Shown here: positions 44,904 to 51,802 of the stretch, one piece after another
Position numbering within the stretch: position 1 is the stretch's first letter
Layout of the letters: every line of letters begins with the position of its first letter
From: a virus
Length of the DNA: 64,000 bases
Strand: one strand, 5' to 3'
Virus record (IMG/VR): IMGVR_UViG_3300031565_000012
Span: 1 to 64,000 of that record
Translations under genes and position numbers: made by a program
Notes under the pieces: model-generated
Seen by the model: only the letters and a program-made list of their open reading frames with translations
What the model was told of the DNA's origin: nothing
Databases searched by the model: none

Positions 44904-45337
44904 CTCAGACGATGATATTTAAGACTCTTTGGGACAAGCTGCCATCGAAGTCGTTTATATCGGGGCTTTGGCTCCGTGAGTATGCCCGGACACCATTATG
45001 GAAAAATTGTTTCCTGAACATCCTTCCGGTAAAAGAATATCCATATTTCAGATTCTACTTCGGCAATATAATTCTATGCACACCAGGCGAACGAGGACTA
45101 TTCATGGATGGCACGGAGGAAGAACGAATATCCTATGCTCTGGACCTTGAAGAGAAAACTAATAGCAGGGTTACAGCACGATGGGATGAAGTTAAGCAGC
45201 TTGAAGCAGAATTGCTCGTACAATATGCCAAGAGCTTCCCCACGACACGGGGGATGCTTATTGGATATCGATATAGCCTCGAGGAACAAAAATCCATTGT
45301 GGGTGCTTTAAACAAACAATTCTGGGATAGTTTTTAA
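44858..45337 (+). CDS. Diverged NinG/HNH-like paralogue lacking key histidines
   Basis: 159 residues. NCFLNILPVKEYPYFRFYFG and IILCTPGERGLFMDGTEEER align with SCFAHVLPKGRYPWFKLNPR and VVLPVFHTLVDQGTSEE of the protein at 42418. The His of AHVL is Asn here and the His of VFHTL is Arg or Gly. The N-terminal zinc region is absent; the front (VSDIAQTMIFKTLWDKL) is different. It is probably not a nuclease and may keep only the binding function. Confidence 0.6.
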   Translation: MAYLHEIPSARVSDIAQTMIFKTLWDKLPSKSFISGLWLREYARTPLWKNCFLNILPVKEYPYFRFYFGNIILCTPGERGLFMDGTEEERISYALDLEEKTNSRVTARWDEVKQLEAELLVQYAKSFPTTRGMLIGYRYSLEEQKSIVGALNKQFWDSF

Positions 45338-45345
45338 ATAATTCA

Positions 45346-45353
45346 TACCTTTG
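45346..45353 (+). promoter_or_regulatory. Probable -7 element before the tail-fibre-like gene
   Basis: TACCTTTG fits TAnnTTTG; a partial -33 box (TTCTGG) lies about 20 bases upstream. Transcription would start near 45360, so the ATG at 45375 is the likely start of the next gene rather than the TTG at 45351. Confidence 0.55.
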
Positions 45354-45374
45354 CATAGTAAATATTCCACCCCT

Positions 45375-45893
45375 ATGCAAATAAGACTGCAAAACAAAAC
45401 TGGACGTAGAGTAACAGACGGAGAGCTTGTCAGGCTCTTTCCGAGGACAACCACAGCTTTCATAGTAGCCAAACTTAATGAATTTGGCATCATAGGCACT
45501 GTTTCAGGCACTATTGAGACAGGGCAGGTAGGGAATATCAATCTTATCAATACCGTTGAATATTCTAAGCTAACAGGCATCCCTGCCTCATTCACTCCTA
45601 AATCACATAAACATGCTACTTCGGACATAACAGGATATACAGCATATTCTGAAGCATTTGAAACGGTGTCTAAGAATCTTAAAGGTTATCCTTATGTTAT
45701 TTCCTATGGCGGAGATGATATTGATTATATTACTTATGATATTGGTGGCGGGATGGAAATAGTAAAAACATTTAACTATACTTTAGGAGTTTTAACGAGC
45801 CTTGTCCTTTCTGGAGATACCCCATCAGGAATTGATTTAACAAAGACATTGCATTATACAGGAGATGATTTAACAAGTGTAACGTATTCTTAA
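45375..45893 (+). CDS. Tail-fibre-like protein
   Basis: 172 residues from ATG 45375, the first start downstream of the promoter. PASFTPKSHKHATSDITGY is a fibre-type motif (HKHxTSDITG) found at attachment points of tail fibres. The remainder is beta-rich with repeats of YTLGVLTSLVLSGD and LHYTGDDLTSVTYS. It is placed away from the virion module, with its own promoter, so it may be a variable fibre or a moron. Confidence 0.6.
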   Translation: MQIRLQNKTGRRVTDGELVRLFPRTTTAFIVAKLNEFGIIGTVSGTIETGQVGNINLINTVEYSKLTGIPASFTPKSHKHATSDITGYTAYSEAFETVSKNLKGYPYVISYGGDDIDYITYDIGGGMEIVKTFNYTLGVLTSLVLSGDTPSGIDLTKTLHYTGDDLTSVTYS

Positions 45894-45926
45894 AAAAGAT
45901 ATAACTTTGAGTGATAAAATAAAATA

Positions 45927-46532
45927 ATGGCAGTACCAGCATATACAAAAGATTTAATAACCATTGTTGATTTTGATGGAACCCCATCATCGCCTACAGT
46001 AGCCGAGGCTTCTACATGGGCTGCCGGGCGTTCTCCTGTTGTTGATACTGACTTTCCTATTCAAGGTACTAATCATGGGTCATTGACTATGAACACTAAT
46101 GGAAAGGCGGGAATGGTTTGTGATAATGCGAGTTCATTTACATGGACTTCTGGACACTATTTATTTGGATGGATTGTCTGGCTTGCTCCGGGTGCTATCG
46201 CTGAAATAGCGGCTGGTGGGTTAGTTATGATTTGCGGTTCGAGTGCAAGTGTTTATAAGGTATTTTATGTTGGAGGTAAAACTTATGGAGCGTATCCTTA
46301 TGGTGGTTGGCAAAACTTTGCAGTTGATCCTACAAAGACCGGAAGTGAAACATCTGGTTCACCATCGGCATATTATATAGTAGGTGGAGGAGCAAATGTT
46401 CTTACAGCAGTTTCAAAAGGCAACCCTCTTGGATTTGATGTATTCAGATATGGAAGGGGTATATTTTATATTGACGGCGGTCAATCAGAAAACTACTCTA
46501 ACTTTACTTCTTTCTTTTTTCGGGGTGTGTAA
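45927..46532 (+). CDS. Phage virion protein, probably C-terminally truncated
   Basis: 201 residues. AVPAYTKDLITIVDFDGTPS, FPIQGTNHGSLTMNTNGKAG and KGNPLGFDVFRYGRGIFYID are features of a family of phage virion proteins that, as I recall, are usually much longer. Here the frame stops soon after the YGRG segment, next to a T6 run (46515-46520) and immediately before a block of opposite-strand genes. A recombination junction or an indel is likely. Function of the family: external virion or fibre component. Confidence 0.6.
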   Translation: MAVPAYTKDLITIVDFDGTPSSPTVAEASTWAAGRSPVVDTDFPIQGTNHGSLTMNTNGKAGMVCDNASSFTWTSGHYLFGWIVWLAPGAIAEIAAGGLVMICGSSASVYKVFYVGGKTYGAYPYGGWQNFAVDPTKTGSETSGSPSAYYIVGGGANVLTAVSKGNPLGFDVFRYGRGIFYIDGGQSENYSNFTSFFFRGV

Positions 46533-46536
46533 TTTT

Positions 46537-46659
46537 TCATTTGAATAAAGATTTAATAAATGCAATAAATTTATTAGGCTTAACTTCTTTCCACATTGTT
46601 TGACCTCTTCCAATATCAACAAGTATATACTTTTTACCATCCTTTTTCATTGTTTTCAT
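46537..46659 (-). CDS. Small basic protein, last gene of the minus-strand lysis cassette
   Basis: 40 residues, Lys-rich (KTMKKDGKKYILVDIGRGQT; KEVKPNKFIAFIKSLFK). It overlaps the preceding gene by ATGA and ends 5 bases from the convergent virion gene. No family recognised. The coupling to three other genes supports that it is translated. Confidence 0.5.
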   Translation of the reverse strand: MKTMKKDGKKYILVDIGRGQTMWKEVKPNKFIAFIKSLFK

Positions 46660-46817
46660 AGCTTATCTATTTTGGAGTAAATAATATATCCCACGAACAC
46701 GCTAAGAACAGCGAGAAGGACAAAGACAAAGGAGCAGGCCACATTCTCTGCAAAAGAGGCAAAGAACAGAAACATAATGGCGATCAGGCACATCAGTATA
46801 ATCAGGGTTGCTCTCAT
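46656..46817 (-). CDS. Small two-span membrane protein, possible holin or antiholin
   Basis: 53 residues from ATG 46817, consisting almost wholly of two membrane helices (TLIILMCLIAIMFLFFASF; CSFVFVLLAVLSVFVGYIIY). The start overlaps the previous stop by ATGA; a longer frame extends upstream but lies in the preceding gene. Beside a transglycosylase gene, a holin or antiholin role is the natural guess. Confidence 0.6.
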   Translation of the reverse strand: MRATLIILMCLIAIMFLFFASFAENVACSFVFVLLAVLSVFVGYIIYSKIDKL

Positions 46818-46978
46818 GGTCTGAAGTATTCTACGATTTTGATAAGCGTAAGCAAGCCACCAGCAAGCAATAGCACCCCAATAAAGAGGCACCCGAGGGT
46901 AGAACGTCCGTCAAGCGGATCCCCTGCTTCATCTTCCCGGTCATGGGCTTTGTTTTCAATAAGCGTGTTTTTCTTCAT
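46814..46978 (-). CDS. Small single-span membrane protein, possible holin
   Basis: 54 residues: a charged N-terminus (NTLIENKAHDREDEAGDPLD), then one membrane helix (GCLFIGVLLLAGGLLTLI). It starts in an ATGA overlap with the transglycosylase stop and ends in an ATGA overlap with the next membrane protein. A type III holin-like topology (one helix, acidic N-terminus) is plausible. Confidence 0.6.
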   Translation of the reverse strand: MKKNTLIENKAHDREDEAGDPLDGRSTLGCLFIGVLLLAGGLLTLIKIVEYFRP

Positions 46979-47406
46979 AAGGCAGAATTGATTTTAAGAT
47001 AATATTTAATTGTTGATTTCTTTTGCATACCTCGAGGGCCCCCATTCCATAGACGGGCAATTCTCTCTATCTCCCAAGGATCGCATTGACAGGCATAGTA
47101 CATCCATACTTCTTTTGACTTCTCGACATCAAACATATCTTCCACATCATACCATATTCCTGTTTGAAGATAATAGTCAAGTAGTCGGGACCTTCTGATC
47201 TGAACAATGCCATAGGAATATTCTTTATACATCAAATCTCCAATGGCATCAGTATCAAAATTAGATTCAACGCTACAATGAGCGTTCCACACAGCCTCGT
47301 ATGGCCTTATCTCATCCGGTGCAATGATATTCATTGTCGGAGAGGGAGGTGCCGTTAGAGAGGCCGGAAGCAAGCAAATTATAAAAGCCAGGGTAATCAT
47401 CTTCAT
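46975..47406 (-). CDS. Lytic transglycosylase-like endolysin with signal peptide
   Basis: 143 residues. A signal peptide (about residues 1-18) is followed by a lysozyme-fold core: HCSVESNFDTDAIGD holds the catalytic Glu48 in the ESxxD/N motif, SYGIVQIRRSRLLDYY is the S-x-G-x-x-Q-I motif, and ARLWNGGPRGM matches the final AxxYNxG-like element. It should cleave peptidoglycan after export by the host Sec system. It heads an overlapping cassette with two small membrane proteins. A terminator-like hairpin lies just upstream. Confidence 0.8.
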   Translation of the reverse strand: MKMITLAFIICLLPASLTAPPSPTMNIIAPDEIRPYEAVWNAHCSVESNFDTDAIGDLMYKEYSYGIVQIRRSRLLDYYLQTGIWYDVEDMFDVEKSKEVWMYYACQCDPWEIERIARLWNGGPRGMQKKSTIKYYLKINSAL

Positions 47407-47444
47407 TTTAAGTTTATTCGTTTAACACTGGTGTTTATTTCTCA

Positions 47445-47486
47445 GAAAAAAGAAAGGGCAGAGGGAAACACAAGAAACCCCTGCCC
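47445..47486 (-). terminator. Terminator-like hairpin upstream of the lysis cassette (minus strand)
   Basis: Read on the minus strand, GGGCAG (47486-47481) pairs with CTGCCC (47461-47456), with GGG/CCC continuing inside, followed by a T-rich run (CTTTTTT). It would end most transcripts from the 49.9-47.5 kb operon, leaving the transglycosylase cassette to read-through or antitermination. No good promoter is seen between it and 47406. Confidence 0.65.
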
Positions 47487-47495
47487 AATCATATA

Positions 47496-47912
47496 CTACC
47501 CCATATCATTGAGGTGAGTATTATTATCTTCTTCATTACACCATGAGAAATATAGCTGCCGAGTGATGTCATCCAAGGCCCGGTAAATATCTCCATGATC
47601 TTCTGAAGTATGGTCTAACTGATTTTTGAAGTACTTAATAAGCCCACGCAGGGTGTTATCTGCATATAGTATCAGGTTATTACCATCATCATTAAAGCCA
47701 AACGGTGATTTATGCAGAATGAGCACAACCAAGCCATCCAGAGGGCAGTTGAGCAATAGCGTTCCCGATCTCCCCGCAAGCTCATCTACTAACTGCTGTA
47801 AGTTACGGATAGCGTTAGGGTCCTGCAGGTCAGCAAGGAAGTCCAGGACAGCCACATCACTGTTATATATGACTTTCATCTGCTTCATTTTATTGCGTGT
47901 CTGTGTCTCCAT
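47496..47912 (-). CDS. Hypothetical protein
   Basis: 138 residues, mixed alpha/beta (VIYNSDVAVLDFLADLQDPN; SGTLLLNCPLDGLVVLILHK). No family recognised. A TATCTTTG box at 47920-47927 (minus strand) lies 8 bases before the ATG, so either the start is later (ATG codons at residues 9 and 12) or transcription comes from further upstream. Confidence 0.6.
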   Translation of the reverse strand: METQTRNKMKQMKVIYNSDVAVLDFLADLQDPNAIRNLQQLVDELAGRSGTLLLNCPLDGLVVLILHKSPFGFNDDGNNLILYADNTLRGLIKYFKNQLDHTSEDHGDIYRALDDITRQLYFSWCNEEDNNTHLNDMG

Positions 47913-47919
47913 AATTATG

Positions 47920-47927
47920 CAAAGATA
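47920..47927 (-). promoter_or_regulatory. Possible internal -7 element (minus strand)
   Basis: TATCTTTG reads on the minus strand. Its -33 partner is poor (CTTG, 17-base spacer). If used, translation of the next gene would begin at an internal ATG such as that at 47888 or 47879. Confidence 0.35.
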
Positions 47928-47960
47928 GGTCTTTTTTAAAAATGCAAGTTTTAAGGCGTT

Positions 47961-48281
47961 TTAAGGCTTCTTGATCGCATCACGCGCTATGTAATGGAAT
48001 TTGTTTTTGGTGTGCGGAATCGCATCCTTATCGGTGCTGTATGCTACATAAAAGCGTATCACCCGGAGCAGTTGTTCGGCTGTAAGATTGAAAACCTCCT
48101 TTTCGTCAACAATCTCCATAAAACAGTCTTCCCGGGGCTCGGCAGAATAGCCACCACCCTTATAAGCATCAATAGTGATCTTTGTGTTATCGAAGGTAAG
48201 GGACACCCATCCTATTTGTTTGATAAGAGAGATATTTCCTCCTTCGGTGTTTTGTGTCTGTAAATGAATTACTTTTTTCAT
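47961..48281 (-). CDS. Hypothetical protein
   Basis: 106 residues, beta-rich N-terminal half (KVIHLQTQNTEGGNISLIKQ; GWVSLTFDNTKITIDAYKGG) and helical C-terminal half (LTAEQLLRVIRFYVAYSTDK). Nothing recognised. It is the fifth or sixth gene of the minus-strand early operon. Confidence 0.6.
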   Translation of the reverse strand: MKKVIHLQTQNTEGGNISLIKQIGWVSLTFDNTKITIDAYKGGGYSAEPREDCFMEIVDEKEVFNLTAEQLLRVIRFYVAYSTDKDAIPHTKNKFHYIARDAIKKP

Positions 48282-48283
48282 AA

Positions 48284-48349
48284 TTATTGAAATAGTTTTG
48301 AGATTTCTTTTACTTTATCTTTTTCTCCAAAGAGGGTGTACTGTGGCAT
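48284..48349 (-). CDS. Very short ORF in the minus-strand operon (possible)
   Basis: 21 codons (PQYTLFGEKDKVKEISKLF) that begin in a TAATG overlap with the upstream gene and end 2 bases before the next ATG. It fills the gap between genes exactly, which supports translation, but its length makes it uncertain. Confidence 0.35.
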   Translation of the reverse strand: MPQYTLFGEKDKVKEISKLFQ

Positions 48350-48681
48350 TACTCTGAGGCTTTTTTAACGGCGGCTTTTGCATTAATTATGTCTTCATCT
48401 TTATCAGGGTCTTTAGCCCATTCGCCCTCTATCATTGCAGCACACGCATTTATTAAGGGCTGAATAGCTTCAAGCAAGTCCGGTGCTGCTGCAATGAGTT
48501 TTGCATTGGCTCTTGCTTGTTCTAATCCAACTGCTGACTCAAGCGTAACGCAAATATGTCTGTGATCTCCCCCTTTTCCGCATTTATCGCAGGGAACTCC
48601 GTCTGTAAGCACATAAAATTTATTTTCGTACTTCTTTCCTTTCAATGGATTTACATACCAATTTCCTTTTGTGTGTTTCAT
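48349..48681 (-). CDS. Early phage protein with ANAKLIAAAPDLLEA motif
   Basis: 110 residues. HTKGNWYVNPL at the start and QARANAKLIAAAPDLLEAIQ in the middle mark a very widespread phage early-gene family of unknown function. Between them, CDKCGKGGDHRHIC adds a possible zinc site not usual for the family. The start overlaps the upstream stop by ATGA. Confidence 0.7.
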   Translation of the reverse strand: MKHTKGNWYVNPLKGKKYENKFYVLTDGVPCDKCGKGGDHRHICVTLESAVGLEQARANAKLIAAAPDLLEAIQPLINACAAMIEGEWAKDPDKDEDIINAKAAVKKASE

Positions 48682-48950
48682 AATTCTGCTTTATTTGGTT
48701 TGGTAACTTTATTTTCTTGTGACGACACCCGCTCAAAATACTCTGCTGCAGGTATAACATCATCCCATTTCGGGTCAAAATGCTTATCAAAACTTGCATG
48801 AGCTATTGACTTATATAGTACGGGCAAGCCTTTATGCGGTCCCGTGGCATGGCGAACACAGTCCAGGGCCGGACGTTTGCCGGATAGCAGGACGAAGCAC
48901 ACAATAAACTTGTCCTGCATCTCTTTGCTGGTGTATGGGATATTACTCAT
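48678..48950 (-). CDS. Hypothetical protein
   Basis: 90 residues from the ATG at 48950, which lies inside the last codons of the preceding gene. YTSKEMQDKFIVCFVLLSGK and DPKWDDVIPAAEYFERVSSQ are the clearest segments. The CVRHATGPHKG stretch has Cys and His residues that could bind metal. No family recognised. Confidence 0.55.
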   Translation of the reverse strand: MSNIPYTSKEMQDKFIVCFVLLSGKRPALDCVRHATGPHKGLPVLYKSIAHASFDKHFDPKWDDVIPAAEYFERVSSQENKVTKPNKAEL

Positions 48951-49143
48951 AGTCTGACCATTTTTTCCGTTCAATTATTTTTGCGCTGCTATATGCCATT
49001 GGTAAGGTTAACCATTCCTTGACTTGTCCCCATGCACGGGCAATTATTTGCTCTTGCTCATCATTTTCAGTGCAATAGACAATAACTTCAGCTTTATACG
49101 TGCCATATTGAAGTTTTACGGTTGCTCTTTCTTCTTGTGCCAT
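48943..49143 (-). CDS. Hypothetical small protein
   Basis: 66 residues with a beta-hairpin-like front (ATVKLQYGTYKAEVIVYCTE) and a helical tail with paired Trp. It overlaps the next gene by 8 bases. No function recognised. Confidence 0.55.
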   Translation of the reverse strand: MAQEERATVKLQYGTYKAEVIVYCTENDEQEQIIARAWGQVKEWLTLPMAYSSAKIIERKKWSDYE

Positions 49144-49207
49144 TTTGTGTGTTTTTGGTTAATATTATCAAATTAAATTATTACTGTTGTACCCAATGTA
49201 AATATTA

Positions 49208-49318
49208 TCACATAGCACCCAATAGCATCCCCAGGAGCCATAACAACACCCAATAGAGGGCAGAGGCAGGAATAAGGATGAAAGGGGCTAAATTGTGCTT
49301 TAGAATGCGTTTAATCAT
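49208..49318 (-). CDS. Small membrane peptide
   Basis: 36 residues: a basic start (IKRILKHN) then a hydrophobic helix rich in Trp and Leu (YWVLLWLLGMLLGAM). It lies between a GC-rich hairpin and the gene at 49143. The 65 bases between its stop and that gene hold no other ORF. Confidence 0.45.
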   Translation of the reverse strand: MIKRILKHNLAPFILIPASALYWVLLWLLGMLLGAM

Positions 49319-49347
49319 ATCTTTTAAATTTGTGGTTCTTTCCGGTA

Positions 49348-49385
49348 CCCCTGCACCCCCTGATAAGATAAGCGGGGCGCAGGGC
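49348..49385 (-). promoter_or_regulatory. GC-rich RNA hairpin, probably on the minus-strand transcript
   Basis: CCCTGC (minus strand, 49384-49379) pairs with GCAGGG (49354-49349), and CCCC with GGGG inside. The single non-Watson-Crick position is G-U in the minus RNA but A-C in the plus RNA, so the structure favours the minus transcript. No T-tract follows, so it is not a terminator. It stands out in an AT-rich region between two genes and may be a processing or translation-control element. Confidence 0.5.
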
Positions 49386-49409
49386 TAACCAGAAAACACC
49401 AATAAAAAA

Positions 49410-49634
49410 CTATTCGTTATCGAGTTTATTTGTTTCAGGATTGAAATATCTTTCAGTATGACCAACAATACGCCCGGTGTGGTCCTTCATTGGGGCAGTT
49501 ATAAAATATCTGCCGTCAGCTTGTTTCTTAACTTTAAAACTGGCCATTGTCTGATGGAAAAATTTCAGGGTGTCACGTGTGAAAAAATACGGGGCTGTGC
49601 CTTGTGTCCTTTCCTTTATTTCGTAAATCGTCAT
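49410..49634 (-). CDS. Small early protein (FF-R-TLKFF family)
   Basis: 74 residues. APYFFTRDTLKFFHQTMASF and VKKQADGRYFITAPMKDHTG form a short conserved unit I recall from phage early operons, ending TERYFNPETNKL. Function unknown. It lies 4 bases downstream of the first gene in the minus operon. Confidence 0.6.
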   Translation of the reverse strand: MTIYEIKERTQGTAPYFFTRDTLKFFHQTMASFKVKKQADGRYFITAPMKDHTGRIVGHTERYFNPETNKLDNE

Positions 49635-49638
49635 GATA

Positions 49639-49917
49639 CTACTTATTAAGATCAGTTAGTAAATATGTCCCGTTTTTGATTTTGGCTTCCGTCTCTTTTT
49701 TAGTCTCATTCAAAAACTGGTTCCGATATTTCCCGGGAGTCACGGAATAGTCCCATTTATAAACATCTAACTGAATTTTGCCAGTAATTGGTTTAAATGC
49801 GATAATAGAGCTGTAAGACTGAAAGAAACAGCCTTTATTAGTAAAAATACGGAATTGATTTTTAACCGATCCGTTGCGACCTTCAAACTGTTCTACTTTA
49901 CAATTAATTGATTTCAT
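49639..49917 (-). CDS. First gene of the minus-strand early operon
   Basis: 92 residues, beta-rich. FQSYSSIIAFKPITGKIQLD and WDYSVTPGKYRNQFLNETKK form a motif recurrent in Bacteroidota phage early genes. Function unknown. The ATG is 39 bases from a strong promoter (49957-49988), making this the first gene expressed leftward from the divergent region. Confidence 0.65.
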   Translation of the reverse strand: MKSINCKVEQFEGRNGSVKNQFRIFTNKGCFFQSYSSIIAFKPITGKIQLDVYKWDYSVTPGKYRNQFLNETKKETEAKIKNGTYLLTDLNK

Positions 49918-49956
49918 AACATTTGATTTATTAGTGAATAATTAAATAATACAGGA

Positions 49957-49988
49957 CAAAGATAAAACAAAGAAATGAATAAAACAAA
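49957..49988 (-). promoter_or_regulatory. Host-type promoter, leftward
   Basis: On the minus strand TTTG (49988-49985), a 20-base spacer and TATCTTTG (49964-49957) match the Bacteroidota consensus. It drives the 49.9-47.5 kb operon. Confidence 0.85.
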
Positions 49989-50018
49989 TAAAATAATAGA
50001 AAAATATAATAATAAATG

Positions 50019-50049
50019 TTTGTTTATATCAAAATAATGTTTATCTTTG
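50019..50049 (+). promoter_or_regulatory. Host-type promoter, rightward
   Basis: TTTG at 50019-50022, a 19-base spacer and TATCTTTG at 50042-50049. It faces away from the leftward promoter, with 30 bases of A/T-rich DNA between the two -33 boxes. Transcription should start near 50056, so genes called with starts before this are shortened (see 50094). Confidence 0.85.
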
Positions 50050-50093
50050 TTACTGATAATGAAACGAAAAACACAAACCAAAAACATAAAGCA

Positions 50094-50207
50094 ATGAGAA
50101 ACAACGATTTAACAACCAAAGAGGACAGGACAGAACGCGCCTTTTTTACGCTGTTTGCACTGGCCCTGATGCTGGCCCTGATGCTGATTAGTTCTATAAC
50201 CTTATAA
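50094..50207 (+). CDS. Small single-span membrane protein
   Basis: 37 residues from ATG 50094, the first start after the predicted transcription start. A charged N-terminus (RNNDLTTKEDRTERA) is followed by one helix with a repeated ALMLALML unit, encoded by a short direct repeat (CTGATGCTGGCC). First gene of the rightward early operon; function unknown. Confidence 0.55.
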   Translation: MRNNDLTTKEDRTERAFFTLFALALMLALMLISSITL

Positions 50208-50217
50208 TAATAGAGAT

Positions 50218-50382
50218 ATGAAGACACCAGAGAAAAAAATCTACAAGGTAAATGGTCGGACCTTTTACAATGGGGTTGCAGCAAAGGATTACATAGAAGA
50301 GAATAATTTTCTCGCTATTGATCGCGAAACTTTTGAATACAAAGGGGAAACAGTTATTTGCATTAATGTTGAAAGTAAATAG
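50218..50382 (+). CDS. Small early protein
   Basis: 54 residues, KIYKVNGRTFYNGVAAKDYI then FEYKGETVICINVE. It reads as a small beta-rich domain. It was found by reading between the neighbouring genes and has good spacing (10 bases before, 4 after). No family recognised. Confidence 0.55.
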   Translation: MKTPEKKIYKVNGRTFYNGVAAKDYIEENNFLAIDRETFEYKGETVICINVESK

Positions 50383-50386
50383 AACT

Positions 50387-50590
50387 ATGAGCCAGTTAAT
50401 GACAAGACACCAGCAAGCAATTTTATATAATTGCACACCTGAACAGATAAAAAAGCAATACAGAGCTAATTTAGAAGGGCTTCAGAGGATGCTAAAGAGA
50501 GCCGAGGACACCGGCAAGAGGGTAAACGGATACACCGAGGACGAGTTAAGCCGGTTGGTTGAGAAGTACACCAGATTAGTTAATAATTAA
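50387..50590 (+). CDS. Small helical early protein
   Basis: 67 residues from ATG 50387, 4 bases after the preceding stop. Charged helices (EQIKKQYRANLEGLQRMLKR; EDELSRLVEKYTRLV) suggest a coiled-coil or protein-binding peptide. An upstream in-frame start lies inside the preceding gene and is disfavoured. Confidence 0.55.
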   Translation: MSQLMTRHQQAILYNCTPEQIKKQYRANLEGLQRMLKRAEDTGKRVNGYTEDELSRLVEKYTRLVNN

Positions 50591-50601
50591 AACCTGAGAC
50601 A

Positions 50602-50817
50602 ATGAGCTACGAAACAGATCATATAAATTATCTAGTGAGACAGAAGACGCAAGAAATAAGGCGGCTCCATAATGTATGCAGTGTAAAAAATGACTTACTA
50701 AATAGGGCAGCTAATAACATCCGGCTATATCGCAATCTATTTGCCGGGAAGATGTCAGAAGAGCGAGAGAAGGAAACGGACCAGCTAATTGATGATATTA
50801 ACAAGTCAATAGACTGA
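50602..50817 (+). CDS. Small helical early protein
   Basis: 71 residues, helical and charged throughout (YLVRQKTQEIRRLHNVCSVK; EREKETDQLIDDINKSID). No family recognised. It lies in the rightward early operon 11 bases after the preceding gene. Confidence 0.55.
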   Translation: MSYETDHINYLVRQKTQEIRRLHNVCSVKNDLLNRAANNIRLYRNLFAGKMSEEREKETDQLIDDINKSID

Positions 50818-50857
50818 CACCAAGTAAAGAGTACTAACCAATAAAACATACAAGACA

Positions 50858-51058
50858 ATGAAAACAATAGAACAACAAACAGCAAACGAATGCCCCGCAT
50901 TGATGGGATCAATTATAAACATTCAGACAATGCAAGGAAAGGCAGAAATAGAGCAAACACCATTAAAGGACCTGATGAAAATGACAGGGAGCGAGCTTCA
51001 CACAATGCAAGATGAATTAATACCACTGTATAATAAAGCAGTAAAAGAGAAGAAATAA
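50858..51058 (+). CDS. Small early protein, last of the rightward operon
   Basis: 66 residues with an extended N-terminus and helical end (DLMKMTGSELHTMQDELIPL). It is followed by about 120 bases without a gene and then the terminator at 51183. No function recognised. Confidence 0.5.
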   Translation: MKTIEQQTANECPALMGSIINIQTMQGKAEIEQTPLKDLMKMTGSELHTMQDELIPLYNKAVKEKK

Positions 51059-51182
51059 ACACCAAATAAAGAGATTTAAGAGACTTTAAGAGCCTGATAA
51101 TATAAATAGCACCAAAAGAGAAAGTAAAGAATTATAAGGAAGGAGGGAAGAGACATGCCCCGATAGTTAAAAGCTATTATTG

Positions 51183-51222
51183 AGCTCTGATTGAAGGTGA
51201 AATATATATCAGGGCTTTTTAT
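51183..51222 (+). terminator. Rho-independent terminator of the rightward early operon
   Basis: AGCTCTGAT (51183-51191) pairs with ATCAGGGCT (51208-51216), nine pairs with one U-G, followed by TTTTTATTT. Its 3' arm overlaps the stop codon of the convergent winged-helix gene, so it separates the two transcripts. The minus strand has no T-run after the stem. Confidence 0.75.
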
Positions 51223-51754
51223 TTGCCCCTGTCAGATCATTAAGAGATGATTGCAGGAGCAAATTATATAACTCCTTCTCAAACTTCTCAATCAGTGACA
51301 CCCCAGAAGGTAAGAGAATAATAAAGGCATTACCCGGAGAGAAGCCAGAGACATAATGAAGCCGGGAAGGATCCCGCCGGGTCCTGTTAATATATCCATC
51401 ATGTTTAAGTTTAAATAACTCCCTGCGCTTAGTTGATTCAATAATATTAGGTAGAATCATGCCATTATAAATTGTATCAGTGTGAACGACTTTCTTTCCT
51501 GCATTGCTGACCTGGTATAAATAAGACAACAGGACCAGCCTGGTATCATTCAGGCCGTATTTATCGCGGATCTGATCAACAGCCCAGAACGAGTGCAATA
51601 TACCGCCATGCCTAACGAAACGGGACAGAGGGCACACCACACCCCAAAGATATTTAAACACCTTAACAAAGATTTGTTTATTAACATCACTTAAAGAATT
51701 ATACATCTTCAATAGATCAGGAGAGAGAGAAGGAGAGGAAGACAGATCATTCAT
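51209..51754 (-). CDS. Winged-helix (MarR-like) regulator
   Basis: 181 residues. Residues about 65-160 (LVLLSYLYQVSNAGKKV; PNIIESTKRRELFKLKHDGY; INRTRRDPSRLHYVSGFSPG) have the helix, recognition helix and wing order of MarR-type domains, with a final helix (LIEKFEKELYNLLL). It is alone on the minus strand between two plus-strand regions, flanked by a 500-base noncoding region, as expected of a phage control gene. Ligand and targets are unknown. Confidence 0.65.
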   Translation of the reverse strand: MNDLSSSPSLSPDLLKMYNSLSDVNKQIFVKVFKYLWGVVCPLSRFVRHGGILHSFWAVDQIRDKYGLNDTRLVLLSYLYQVSNAGKKVVHTDTIYNGMILPNIIESTKRRELFKLKHDGYINRTRRDPSRLHYVSGFSPGNAFIILLPSGVSLIEKFEKELYNLLLQSSLNDLTGANKKP

Positions 51755-51802
51755 AATGCCGATTATTAGTTATTATTGCCGTAACTTGTTTAATTATCAG
51801 TA

